DNA of 64,000 nt from Amoebidium appalachense. Its lineage: Eukaryota > Ichthyosporea. Under the pieces are notes generated by a model, which ran no database searches, was not told where the DNA came from, and saw only the letters and a list, made by a program, of their open reading frames with translations. Position numbers and translations under genes: made by a program. The first letter of the stretch is position 1. Each line of letters begins with the position of its first letter. Shown piece by piece: positions 13,266 through 53,296 of this stretch. The stretch lies in the NCBI GenBank assembly GCA_963693365.1, contig CAVNZM010000005.1:2976001-3040000 (forward strand), read 5' to 3'.

Positions 13266-13955
13266 TTTAGCAGCTCTCCTTAGAGTCTTCTTCCTGCAAA
13301 ATCTCTACACTCCTCACTGGTATTTTAGTACGGCCAATCATCTCCCGGCAGCAACTATGGTATTGAAGATACGGCCGCCACGCCAAGTGTTGTACGTGTT
13401 TGTTGTTCACAGTTCCCCTATGCCTGCTTCCGAACTGCCAGTACCCTTGAAGAACACACACACTCATACAAAGTTTTCTACCTTGAAACGGGGGTGTCGA
13501 TAGGACAAAAGACGCGTATTTGATATCAGGAGAGTGAAGGGTGAGTTGTGAACACCACTCCCTGTGCTGCAGTTTTGGTTTTCTTGTGACTGGATCTACG
13601 GTTCACGGGGTGTTTCTGTAAATGCGTCTGTGGCCCTCTTTTCAACCTCTTGTGGCAATAAATACGCTTATTTTGGGTCACTTCTTTTCCAACACACGGA
13701 GAACTCTGACACCACGTCGTGCTTCTTCGTTTCTTGTCGGTTAGCTTGTACAGCAAGCTATCTTTGGAAATAGTTGGCATTTCTAGCCCAACGTTGGACT
13801 AACGTGTTTTGTAACAGGGAGTATACGAGTAGCAAGGATGTGTGACGGGAAGGCTCACCTGCAGACAGAGGTAATGCACGAAATATGAGAAAGCCCTTTT
13901 TGGTCTGCACAACCACATAGTCATAGTCTCTGTTGCAAACAGCCAATTCGTTCGC
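13266..13955 (-). CDS. Possible small gene of unknown function, divergent from vigilin
   Basis: Three minus-strand pieces look like exons. The first (about 13955 down to 13859) encodes a frame containing YDYVVVQTKKGFLIFRALPL and ends at a good donor (GCAG|GTGAGC) in phase 1. The second begins after CTAG at 13783-13784, with first base 13782 in the matching phase, and reads EMPTISKDSLLYKLTDKK followed by a Lys/Arg-rich segment (HKRLKRGPQ, NRRSSHKKTK) that resembles a nuclear-type basic tail. The third (about 13352 down to 13266) may follow an acceptor ACCATAG and reads CCREMIGRTKIPVRSVEILQ before a stop. The upstream start and the donor of exon 2 were not resolved, and no family was recognised. 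The position, head to head with vigilin and less than 300 bp from its ATG, fits a gene sharing a promoter region. Chance open frames remain possible. Confidence 0.35.
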
Positions 13956-14095
13956 TCAATGACAGACCACGTTTTCTTGTCCTCTTGCAATCGTGTCGCA
14001 AGTAGAGTTGTTAGGTTGGGGTTTACACACTATTTATGGCCGTGGACACTGTCTGGGGCCCAGCCTCACTCGACGGCCTACTGCGTTTTCCAGCG

Positions 14096-14106
14096 CAGCC
14101 AATCAA
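14096..14106. promoter_or_regulatory. CCAAT-like box upstream of vigilin
   Basis: The sequence CAGCCAATCAA lies about 135 bp upstream of the vigilin ATG, between the vigilin start and the candidate divergent gene. It matches a CCAAT box, a common proximal element. No TATA box is evident at the expected spacing. Evidence is the motif alone. Confidence 0.3.
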
Positions 14107-14238
14107 ATGCAGCTAGTGACCTATGTACATGCTAAGCAGTTGTTATGTGAATCTAAGCGTTAAACTGTACGAGGCCTCTAACTGATACACACCCCGCTTC
14201 AGAACCCATCAACAGATCTGGAGGGAACTACCGCTACC

Positions 14239-36309
<22,071 letters not shown>

Positions 36310-36765
36310 ATACATGCACCGAAAATCGATTAGTTGTGTTATTTAGAATATGATTTGATATGATGATGATTGAGTGTTAGTCATACTGATACTAGGCACT
36401 GTGCATTACTCATAACGGATATATCTAGAAGTTACTGGCACGAAACATTGGCTTTGAACGCACATAGCTTAGAAATATGGTATATGATACTAATTGAATG
36501 AAGCTGCTTTTCAGTCTGGTGTGTGATCTTTCGCACCTATTCGTATTGTGAATGGTAAAACGTATTATACAGGAACTGCAATGTATACATGTATTGACTT
36601 GACATCGAGCAACTTAAGAGTATAAATTAAAACCTGGTGTGTCACCGTGAACAGGGGCCGGTGCATACAGGCAGCCACATGGCATTGCCGGCAATATGCA
36701 GAGAGATAATCGCAATTAATGTGCGAGAACGTGTACACACGTTGTGTGTGTGCGGGTGTGCGTGC

Positions 36766-36823
<58 letters not shown>

Positions 36824-36837
36824 GCGTGCGCGCACGC

Positions 36838-36868
<31 letters not shown>

Positions 36869-36873
36869 TGTCT

Positions 36874-36917
<44 letters not shown>

Positions 36918-37094
36918 CATTCAATACTTGCAGACTTGGACACAGCCCAACAATACACGTAGGACTGCCCACATGCACAAGGCTCTTGGGCAATAGGCAA
37001 TCATGTTCATGATGGCTCCATGCATGGCTGCAGCCGCTAGCAGCTGCAGCCTAGCAGCCAGCAAGTTCTCCGAGAGTAAGTCTCCCTTCCAAAG

Positions 37095-37586
37095 TACAGT
37101 AAATTGCCTAAATCGGCCACCGTGTTAATTCGGCCACCTTTACAATTCAATCGCTAAGTATCGCAAGAATCGCGCTAGCCTAAAGTGCAGGGTACCTCTA
37201 GAAAGCATTTTTCCTTACCTTTCCAGCGATACTAAGAAAGCGCATGCGCTGCGAAACCTATGAGAGCGACACCGCTTACAAGGACGTTTTGTCAACCTTT
37301 TTTTAAGACTGAGGAATCTGGACTGCCAATTTGGCCGAATCCGACTGCTCCGCCCGGGGTGGCCTATTTACCACGGTGCACCAGAATTCATCATCGGCGT
37401 CGCAAGCAAAAAAAAATTACTTATATGCAACTCTACATATGTACATGCTTAGTAGAAATAAAAGATATAGTATTTTTCTTATTTGTAGTATTTTTTATTT
37501 TTTTTTCGTGTAGTATACTTCTATAGTTCTCTAGTCACTGCCCGCACATGGTGCGAAAGGGTGGCCGATTTAGGCAATTTACTGTA
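37095..37586. mobile_element. MITE-like element with 27-bp perfect terminal inverted repeats
   Basis: The ends 37095-37121 and 37560-37586 are perfect reverse complements, beginning TACAGTAAATTGCCTAAATC. The outer TA at each end fits a TA target-site duplication, so the element proper is about 488 bp and starts CAGTAAATT, typical of Tc1/mariner/pogo-type termini. A partial repeat of the TIR (TTAATTCGGCCACC) lies just inside the left end. No transposase frame is present, so it is a non-autonomous copy mobilised in trans. Confidence 0.85.
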
Positions 37587-38390
37587 GCTTCGATTCCAAT
37601 TCTCCTCCCCCCCCCCCCCCCCCCCCCCTCCCCCCCCCCCTCCCCCCCCCCCCCCCTTCCGGCCCACCTTGAATAAGTACACACACGTGTACACACACGC
37701 ACGGGTCGACGTCTGGGCCAGATGCGATCTGGTGTACAATGCCGTTCTTTCCAATAGATTGAATAGATCTAGCATGGAAGATCAGATGGTCACAAAGAGG
37801 CAGTGTGTGGTGCGAAAAAAGCGCGAAAAAAAAAGCTAAGAGTGGGGGATGAAGAGTGGTATGCAGAAAAAAGAAATACGTATATGTGATTGGCACGTGG
37901 TCACAGCATGCTTTCTCAGAAGGGTGCAAACTAGATCGAACATGATGGATTGGATGAAAGTGGCTCCCCAATGAAAACCCTGATAGTCTTACATCAGATA
38001 GCCTTACCATGTGCTGTCTCCCTGCTGCCTCTTCTTTTTTTTTTTTTTTTTTTCTTTTTTTTTTTTATGTTGCCGCAGGCGACAGTCACTAGACAATGTT
38101 CGATCGTGACGTCACGGCATTTATTTATCTATTTTTGGTTCGTTCAAATAAACGCAAACTTGTTAAAATTAGAAAACAAATAGTAAACACAAGACATGAT
38201 ATGTCTGTTTGGTCATTTTAATACACCAACTAACTAATTTGTATTTAAATTTAAAAATAGTTGGGGCTATCTGATTGATGAATGCAGATTATGTTACATA
38301 TCGAGGATCACCGAGCAATCTGATTTGTGAATATAGCTTCATAGACCCGGCGGGAGACGTCCCGCAGCGTCGTAAGGCCGGGCCTGGCAA

Positions 38391-38427
38391 CTTACGTAGG
38401 CAGCGGGTACATAGCCTTGGAGACTAC
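38391..38427 (-). repeat. Short dispersed repeat shared with 52187-52224
   Basis: On the minus strand this reads GTAGTCTCCAAGGCTATGTA followed by CCCGCTGCCTACGTAAG. Nearly the same sequence occurs on the plus strand at 52187-52224. Both copies are intergenic and both lie beside GC-rich sequence, so they may be fragments of a larger element. Confidence 0.7.
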
Positions 38428-38696
38428 AATTTTAATTGACCTCCTGTGAACCTGTGAACATGTGAACCGTATATGATATGACAGATTCCTCATTTTTATT
38501 CCGGGCCGCTCAGTACACATCATCACTTGTTGAACGTTCCCGTTAGCCACGTGTGGCCACAACACAACTGTTGGCAAAGTTTTTTGTAATCAAACTTTTC
38601 AGAGCTTTTGAAATAGTATCTGTTATTAGTACTGTCTACCCTTAGCTTTTCTCGTTGTTCGTTGTGAACTGCCTTTTTCCGCCCATTCCTGCGACC

Positions 38697-39849
38697 ATGT
38701 TCGTAGAGCGCTTACAGCAGGGGATAACCCTTCCTCTGGCCGCAACACTGTATGTTGTTTGCGCAACTTTCCTTTTCACACAACGGAGAACGAAGAATGG
38801 ATGGCCAGTGGTTGGTTGGGCCAAGCCGCTGCTGGGCTGCGCACTCGAATATGGAAAGGATCCTGTAAAGGTGTTGATGGATGCGTATAGGGCGTATGGA
38901 CAACAGTTTATTCTGAGACTCGGTGGCACAGATTTCTATGTAATTACACACAAAGATGATCTGAAGTTATTTTTCAACGGTAAGACGGATGAGATGTCAC
39001 TATATTTGGGCCTGGACATGTACAATGGCCGTGTGTTCTTCTCTCTTGAAGATGATCTTCTTGCTTCCGAAGAGGATGGGACGATGATTAAAATTCTACG
39101 CAAGCATGTCATTCCCACGTATAATCCACGGACACCCGACCTTGATGCCGAAGTACGAGTGACCATGGGCGATTTGCTAAATGAATGCAGAAAGAATGGG
39201 GGCGAGACTGTGGTCTCTATGCACAAATTTCTGATGGAGGTATGTGTCCGCCCCACAAGTGCAGATATATCATGCATAGTCCCCCTTCACTTTCACCTCG
39301 TTGATCTGTCCGCTGCAGTGCATGACCACACTGCGCGTATGTGCGAAGGAATCTTTAGAAGTTGTCTGCTCCGATTGACTTTTAAGTTGGTGTTTCTCCA
39401 TGCAGGCCATGCATGCAAGGACAATACGTATGCATTTTTGGCTCGATCGTTAGCAGTGCGGAAAGGCATGGGTGTTGTAAGTGTAAAGTGCATCTGTATG
39501 TGTGCCTGTTTCAGAAACTTTTGTGCTTGCAATGCAACCACCTTTTCTTCCGTACGCTCTTTACGAGCAGTTTTTCAGAGGTGCTTTCACTTGAGATCTC
39601 TGCACAGCACGCCATGCAGTGCCACACAACATGAATACAGAGACACACAATCACACCATCACATATTGGCTTCTTGTACACGATGAGCCAAGTGTTTGCT
39701 CCACATATCCAGATTCTTTTTACCAATCCTTGCATGGTTGATGTGCATGACATAGGAATGAGTCATCTCAACAATCATCCCGCTGTGTCCCCCTTGTTGT
39801 ACAAAACAATTTTGATGTCCACTACCTTTCATACCAGACTTTGCAGTCC

Positions 39850-39890
<41 letters not shown>

Positions 39891-40962
39891 AAAAAAAAAA
39901 GGGAAAAAAAGAATTGCTGCCCTCCATACAGGCTTTGCAGTCCCCCTCCCTCCTTCCCCCCTCCCCCTCTCGCCGCCCCCCTTCCCCCCCCCCCCCCCCC
40001 GTTTGTTCTTGTGTACTTCGTACTTTTTGACGCATTCAACCCCCCCCCCCCCACACACACACACACACACACGCACACCGAAAAAAAAACATAAAATAAA
40101 TAAATAATTAACTTGCTCACCCCGCCATCGTTGGGCTGGGAGTGGCAAGCTGGCTAAGGTTAAAAAAAAAATTTTGACCTTTTTTCTTCGGCAGACCGTC
40201 GTGAAGACATCTTCCATTTTCACCGTCGGGGTTGCAGCCGGATACGACCAGCAAATCCTGGACAATCTGTGCATACTCGACAAGGCGTCGATCGATTTCA
40301 TGGGCAAAGGTGGCATGTTTGCAAGCAAGGAAGTTGCTGCCGCAGAACAGGCAAAGAAGATTGTGCTTGAGCGGTTGAAGGTGATTCACGAGCAGGAACG
40401 GGCCAAAGGTAACGCGAACGGCACGCTGTCGTCTTTAATGATGGAGGAGGGTGCACCGGATAAGGCGGCAAGAGCCCATGATGAAGCATACAACATTCTC
40501 ATGGCCACCGTGGTGAATACTTTGGGCGCACTGATGATTCTATTGGTTCAGGTCTATTCACGTCCGCATTTGGTAAAAAATCTTCGCAAGGAGATTTCCG
40601 CGGTTCTCGGGGAGAAGGGTCTCGAACAAAACATCACACGTGAGCAGCTACTCAAAATGCACACGGTACGCAACACGGTTAAGGAGGTGTTACGTCTTTA
40701 TGCCTCGGCCCTTCAAGCTCGATTCACCACCAGTGATATAATCCTGCCCAGTAGTGGTTTGAGGGTGCCCAAGGGCGCAGTTTTAGCGGCTAGTCCCACA
40801 ATCATTCATCGGGTCGCAGATGTCTATCCTGACCCGGAAACATTCGACCCGGATCGTTGGCTGACTGCCATGCCTCATCCAATGGAATCGCTCACGTTTG
40901 GTATGGCCCCTCCCCCCCCCTCCCCCCCCCCCCCCCCAACACACACACCCGCTTCGCCCCCC

Positions 40963-41029
<67 letters not shown>

Positions 41030-41387
41030 TTACTCTCAGTATTCGTGGGTGTGTATGTGTCGGCATGCCCTTCTGGCTGGCAGCACGGTATTCCTCGATG
41101 TGCACCTTTGTGCCTCGATGTGCTTACTGCATTTGGGCCCCTTAGCTTCCCTTGCGCCGTTTCTCTCCCCCCTCCCCCTCTCCTTCTCCCCCCCCCCCCC
41201 CCTCCCTATTTGGTAGCTATGCAACACATTCTCACCACCACCAACCCCCCCCCCCCCCCCCCTCTTCACACACACACACACATACCCACTCCACCCCCTC
41301 TCCCCAACGAAGGAATTTTTGTTTCAGCTGGCTGCATTATTTTCCGTTTACACCTCTCATAGATGCACTGCTAACTCACCATTCCAC

Positions 41388-41465
<78 letters not shown>

Positions 41466-41684
41466 TTACGGGAAACAACAGGCCGGGGCTTCCACATGTG
41501 TGCAGGAGTGCAGCTTGCCGAGGCCGAGATGGCTCTTGTGCTGCTCCGGTTGGTGTCCATGTTTGAAATTTCACTTGCGCCCCCCTACACCTGGGCCGAT
41601 GCACTGGAAATGAACCATGCCACCCTTGGTCTGAGCAGACCTGTGGGGGGGTTCGAAATGCAGTTGGTATGCAAGGCTATCTAA
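38697..41684 (+). CDS. Cytochrome P450, CYP51/CYP7-clan-like, 3 exons, 483 aa
   Basis: Exons 38697-39239, 40195-40900 and 41482-41684 (introns phase 0 and 1, stop at 41682-41684). The N-terminus has a hydrophobic anchor (TLPLAATLYVVCATFLF), then GWPVVGWAKPLLG, so the enzyme is probably ER-membrane bound. The K-helix ExxR is KEVLRLY (E345, R348), and DPETFDPDRWL is the PERF-type region. The heme loop, made across intron 2, is FGRGFHMCAG with the thiolate ligand C423. The I-helix reads ATVVNTLGALM (285-295) and lacks the usual acid-alcohol pair. It resembles the NT(L/I)PA pattern of CYP7/CYP8-type enzymes of sterol and prostanoid metabolism. Substrate cannot be told. Intron 1 carries a fragment of the intronic repeat and C/A runs; intron 2 holds two (CA)n tracts. 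The ATG chosen is the first in frame and starts directly before the anchor. A possible AATAAA lies at 42048-42053. Confidence 0.92.
40001..40039 (+). repeat. Structured intronic repeat, 3' fragment B5
   Basis: Only the last 39 bases of the B body (GTTTGTTCTTGTGTACTTCG to CATTCAA) remain, between C runs and followed by (CA)n. Located in P450 intron 1, sense orientation. Confidence 0.85.
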
Positions 41685-42141
41685 GGTATATCCGCAAATG
41701 TTTTGCGAGCGAGTAACATGTGGATAACGATAGAATTGAACACAGTTGGTCTGCTTTTTTTTTTGTTTGAAGTGTGAGGATAGTAATGTTGTAAATTGGG
41801 TATGATGAAATGTGGAGCACGACTGCTTTGTTGTGGTGATGTATTTCGTAGTGTACATTCAACCCGTTTCGTTGTATTTACCTATCAAGATTGAAATGAA
41901 AAGGGATGCCTTTTTTTGTTCGGACTATTAGTTATAGACTTGGGTGATCTGGCGATATCATATGCATTAGCAGACTTCAGTTGAAATGCGCGTAAATTTA
42001 CATACAGATAGAGCGCTTTGTAACATACTGTTAGTGTGCCTGACTGCAATAAATCTGTTTCCTCCCTTTTTGTGTTTAAAAACTTCATCCCATTGCTTCT
42101 TGAATTTAAATGCACCTCTATATCACGTGACTCAATGGCCG

Positions 42142-42211
<70 letters not shown>

Positions 42212-43636
42212 ACCACCACTACCACCAAACACACACACGCACGTGCATACACAAGCGCGCGCCTGCACACACCGCGTTTTGTTGTGGTAGAAGGGAGGAG
42301 GGGGGGGGGGGGGGGGGGGGGGCACTTGGTTACACGAAGTCATGTGTTCAGAGGCAATTCACTACGTTTGTTGTGGTATGATAGAATTCTAGAAGGAAAG
42401 AAGGTGGTGGTGGTGGTGGTGGCGTGTGTGTATGTTTGTGTGTGTGGTGGTGGTGGTGGTGGTGGTTAAACTTTGGGGGGGGGGGGGAGGGGGGTGGGGG
42501 GGGATAACCAAATAAAAAATAACCATATGTGGAAATGCATGCTAAGGTGTGTACAGTGTATACGTAATCGCTTTCTGCGCAGACGATGGTTTCGAATCAA
42601 TCATACTGTTTGTCGAGCTGGGGCCGGCTAGTGACGATACAAGTTCTTCCGGTTTTTTTTTTTTAGCAAGAAGCAAAACTGCTGTTTTGTGTGTAGTAGC
42701 ACGGCCCTCTGAAAAAAAGAGGGCCGTGGTAGTAGCCGGTCACTGCCACAGTGCACATGTTGCGGCAACTGCAATAATTGAGAATGCTACCATTCCACTC
42801 GTATGTATCACATTTACCTGGTTGATGCGTTTGGAACGAGGTCGAGGGAGTGGCTCAGTCTGCCTATCAACGAAAAAGCGGGCGCAGCTCTCGATCGAGC
42901 TCGGCAGTGCACAAGAAAAAAAGAAAAAAAAAAGGAAGGGCTTAGAGGAATACTTCGAGTGTTCCCTTCTCAGTATACATTTCTGCAAAAGCATAGAAAC
43001 CCCCTTTTCTGGTGAGCTAATCATTCTGGGCTAGTTAGCTGTGAGGGCACACGCTGTCTTGGACACGCACGTCATCATAGTTATCAGGTCATGCTAATTA
43101 AACATGTAGATGTAAGGTAGGAGCGACATGGTTTAGATCCCACCTCACAGGCATTTGGACACATACATTTAGCTATTATTAATCTATTGTAGCTCAGGGC
43201 TCTGCAGGTGATTGCCCGCTAGTGGAATTTTATATAAGGCTCCTCTGGGTGGGCCTGAGACTTTCTGTAGATCGTGTTTGTATTGATGAATGTGTGAGGG
43301 TCAGAGCGTATGCACGTGTGCCTCTTCGGTTCGGATTCTATGACCTTGTTCGGAGAAGAGGTTTGGTTTAGTCTTCAAGTCGTTCGACTGTGTATTTTGA
43401 CCCTCAGATGGCCAGCATCTGCTGGAACCGGTTTTTATGTTTTTTTTGGACGGGAAGCTTGGAGGAGGAGGGGGAGGGAAGGGGGGGGGGGGGGGGTTGA
43501 AGGTGTACCTGTGCACATGGCATGGCCCCTTCGCGAATGCTTGTTGAATACGCACGCAATTCTGTGAACGAGAGTTTGAGATTATTATGCACAGGAATTC
43601 TTCTCATTCCACCCTTGTCTCCGAGCAGACACCAAC
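41685..43636. other. Intergenic between P450 and NECAP
   Basis: The first 400 bases are the P450 3' flank with a candidate AATAAA. Then a C run followed by (CA)n at 42147-42213, a G run at 42302-42323 and (GGT)n at 42405-42466. A perfect hairpin lies at 42700-42728, and the NECAP promoter region follows. Frames of 150-160 codons here have no recognisable domain. Confidence 0.55.
42700..42728. other. Perfect 11-bp hairpin with A-rich loop
   Basis: CACGGCCCTCT at 42700-42710 and AGAGGGCCGTG at 42718-42728 pair fully around the loop GAAAAAA. It is intergenic, and function is unknown. It could be part of an RNA, a terminator-like structure or chance. Confidence 0.4.
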
Positions 43637-50042
<6,406 letters not shown>

Positions 50043-50247
50043 TGTAAAGAGAAAGTGAATGGAGCTTGGTACTATCGCCCCCCCAAAAGTTTTGGATCGG
50101 AATGGTGCAGGGGGGTTTTTTGTTGTTGTTGTTGTTGGTGGTGTTGTTGCTTTTTTGTGTGTGCATGCGTGTGTGCGTGTGTGTGTGCGTGTGTGTGTGT
50201 GTGCGTGCATGAGTGCGTGCGTGCATGCTTGGAAAAGGGGGTGAGGG

Positions 50248-50278
<31 letters not shown>

Positions 50279-51272
50279 ATATTACCAGAAGAACAATGTG
50301 GCCACGCTAGAGTTGAGTGCATACATGATCCTGCGAACACGGGCACACTCTTGTCGGAATCATATTGTGTTCCCAACCCCCCCTATGCACACATGTGATA
50401 GGCACGTGCAGTGGTGACTAACAATATATGTACCCATGGCAGGGGCTCGTCTGGCAACCAAGGGGGTTCGTTGATCTGAGAGTCTTAGGCAGCTATATGT
50501 GGAATATATGTACACATTGGTCGAGGAGTTGGGTGGTTTGATTTTGAGAGAACAAGGCATTAGTGGAATGGTGGGAAAGAGTTATCAGGTGACTGTGACT
50601 AATAATAACTGTTAGGTGGGTGCGGCAAGAGTGGAGTAGCTAAGTGGTTGCCTTTGCTTGGGATTCGTTTGGCATTTTAAGCCACCGCACACTTTTTTGA
50701 CGGTCACACAGGAACTATCATGGCGGGGGTTTCTCGGGCAGTTCAAAACTTGAGTCAGGGCACTTAAGTGAAGGCATATATGCGAGGGTTGGGTACGTGC
50801 GGTGCGACACAAGCTTATACGATACCATGGTCTTATAATATCTATAAATGTGACTGTCAGAAAGAGGTTTTGAACACAATGCACATGCACCTCATCACAC
50901 ATGTTAGATAGTATGCCCACATATGCATGCACGGCGTGCAGCACAACTGAGGGACAAACAAAAACATATTATTCTTAATATTCAGCAAATGGTCTAAAAG
51001 AATGGTATCGAGGTAGCGTGAAAATGCCAGCCACCAACCAGCCCCTGAAACAATCCGACTAACATGTTACATCGGTCTAAGTGCTTCTGTCGAAACTAGT
51101 GCTACAGAAGTTACAGCTATGTTTATGAAATCCACATCAAAATACCAGCGTAATGCCGGCAAAGCAATGAAGTAGGAACATCACGCTCGGGCACGGAGAC
51201 ACAATAGTCACTACAGATACCGACCCGAGAATAGGCAATACAGTATCCACATTGGATAACCTCATAACCAGG
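50043..51272. other. Intergenic downstream of NECAP
   Basis: Contains a T/G-rich stretch with GTT repeats (50117-50150), a (TG)-rich tract to 50230 and a G run at 50250-50278. Ordinary unique sequence follows to 51270. No coding exon supported. Confidence 0.5.
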
Positions 51273-52033
51273 CTACTCCAGAGTTATTGGGTTCCTTGTG
51301 GTGATTCCGATCTCCAGAGTTAGTTTGCAGCCTTTGGCGAGACCCTCCGGCATGTCGGTTTCATCAACAGAAAGAAGATACTGACCAACTACACACTTCT
51401 TTTCCAAACGCCTTGCTATCGGGAGTATTGTTGCAAAATCCCGTAGCCCGAGTGCTGGGCATCTACACCTACAGCCGAAAAACAATATGACTCCTTCACC
51501 TGGAACCTCCGAATCAGAGGACCGACCACCCCAAGCAAGAAATACTGTGAGGCTCACATGCCCCTGAATCGGATTCCCTTCGTCATCGCAGGACCTCTCG
51601 TAGCTCAGAAACACATGCCATTTGAACCCTTGCCAATCAAATATCTCGCCAAGATTCTATCGCCTAGTTGTAAGTCTTTGAACGCCGGCACGTCCACTGT
51701 AACTTGAATGTGGTAGCGTGGCTCCATCCAATACCAAGGGTATAATATTCCTTCGGGGTAGCGACCTCTCAAATGTGCCTCATACCGAAGCTTGTATGCC
51801 AGTATCATGTTCCGGCACGAGATCTTGCCGCTCTTTCTCACCTCCTCCAATTCACTCCGTGTCAATAGGGGATACCTCACTAGCTCTTCGACATGGCCAT
51901 GGGGTCGCGATCGGCCTGCTGTCTCCTGTGTTTCTGGTTGGTGCATAGCATTGCCCGTCAGGTCACACCACCGCAAAAGGCACGGCCATTCGACCACGGC
52001 CATTTCTAGATGGCCGTGAACATTCGGACTCAA
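51273..52033 (-). pseudogene. BACK-domain gene fragment, paralogue of the gene at 52842-56994
   Basis: On the minus strand, 52033 to about 51605 encodes HGHLEMAVVEWPCLLRWCDL, VEELVRYPLLTRSELEEVRK and WMEPRYHIQVTVDVPAF. After a one-base frame change near 51605-51614 the next frame encodes GHVSLTVFLAWGG and VDETDMPEGLAKGCKLTLEI before the stop at 51273-51275. Every block aligns in order with the C-terminal half of the plus-strand gene (HLQMSEFDLF, VEDMVRFCLMSGDELREV, WMRPRYARQATVTFPPF, LDEVDKSALPELLQEGC). RYPLL/RFCLM followed by EL.EV is typical of the end of BACK domains. No BTB exon was found upstream (52034-52841). Truncation plus frameshift suggest a pseudogene. A real last exon, with an acceptor AACTCAG at its start, is the alternative. 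Confidence 0.65.
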
Positions 52034-52581
52034 CTGAGTTTATGATAGGTTCTAACCATCCATGGAATGCAATTCATGATGTACAATAGTTTGCCTGCCG
52101 TGTCCCGAGCCGCCTGGCGGCTCTGGCCGAGTGGCCGGACCTGCGCGCCGCGCCGCCGCGGCCGAGGCCCTGGGCCCGGGAGCTGGGTAGTCTCCAAGGC
52201 TATGTACCCACTGGCTTACGTAAGCCTTGACTGTGCACTACTACGCCGCGTCGCTTGCGGCAACATTGAGCCGGTCCGCACTCAAAGTGACTAGGAGCCG
52301 GGCCCTAATGCAGGGGATTTGGCGGGAACGCCTGCCAATCATATCCTGGCTTAGAAGTTCCGCAACTCAGCATGCAGCTTGCAACTCTGTGACAACCACC
52401 AAACAGTGCGTGTGATAACCACAAAGTTCAGCGACTGACAAACACCGATGACACACTCTGCTAAACATATTCTACGAGACAGTCCCTGTGGTTCTTAGAA
52501 ACTCGTCCCCCAGACGGCCCCAGTCTCTCTTCCCGGCAGTGTGATACCCTCCCCCCCCCCCCCCCCCCCCCTTCCCCCCCT

Positions 52582-52612
<31 letters not shown>

Positions 52613-52689
52613 CTCCACCACACCACCACCACACACACACACACCCACACACACCTTTCCCCGTTGCCCCCCACCCCCCTCCCCCCGCC

Positions 52690-52734
<45 letters not shown>

Positions 52735-52841
52735 ATTTTTCACCACTAAAACTGTCGTTTTTTTTTTTTTTTGCCCTTTCCCTATTACCTCACACGTTCC
52801 TGCGCATACACGCATATTATTGCTGGGTGGGCAGAGTAAGA
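52034..52841. other. Intergenic, GC-rich then C-rich
   Basis: Holds a very GC-rich segment (52105-52190) with an A-box-like TGGCCGAGTGGC but no matching B box, the dispersed repeat at 52187-52224, and C runs at 52551-52610 and 52693-52732. It separates the two divergent BTB/BACK paralogues. Confidence 0.5.
52187..52224 (+). repeat. Short dispersed repeat shared with 38391-38427
   Basis: GTAGTCTCCAAGGCTATGTA followed by CCCACTGGCTTACGTAAG, the reverse complement of the copy upstream of the P450 gene, with a few differences. Confidence 0.7.
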
Positions 52842-53209
52842 ATGGCCGCCCGTCTCCCCACTTTCTTTGCTCTGCCAACAGCAGACAAGGACCGCGAGCG
52901 CTATGGGCGCTACTACCGGGAGGGCCGGCTGTGTGGCGTCACCCTGCAGGCCACGGCCAGAGACGGGACCCAAAAGGCCTTCAAAGTCCACCGCGTCATA
53001 ATGGCCGGTTCTCCCTTCCGACACCCCTAACCTTCATGTTTGTAAACCCTTTTGAGTGCAGGAGCATATGTAGCACAACAAACGGTTACGTGTACATTCA
53101 ACATGGAATGCACAAGCACACATAGGGGTTGCCTGAAGCACGCACTTCACGCTAGGCACCACACAGAGACACCTCGGCACGTAAGCAGGCACAAAACACC
53201 ACACATAAT

Positions 53210-53296
<87 letters not shown>

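Larger units (their letters stand above)
36310..38696. other. Intergenic between vigilin and P450
   Basis: Contains the vigilin 3' flank, a (TG)n tract broken by CG-rich units (36755-36915) and the inverted-repeat element at 37095-37586. Also present are a C-run cluster at 37605-37660 and a T-rich tract at 38033-38066. A short repeat shared with the region near 52200 lies at 38391-38427. No coding exon was supported. Confidence 0.6.

Noticed and set aside
42549-43034. 161-codon plus-strand frame in the P450-NECAP gap
   Set aside because: No recognisable motif, no splice context, and the composition looks non-coding.
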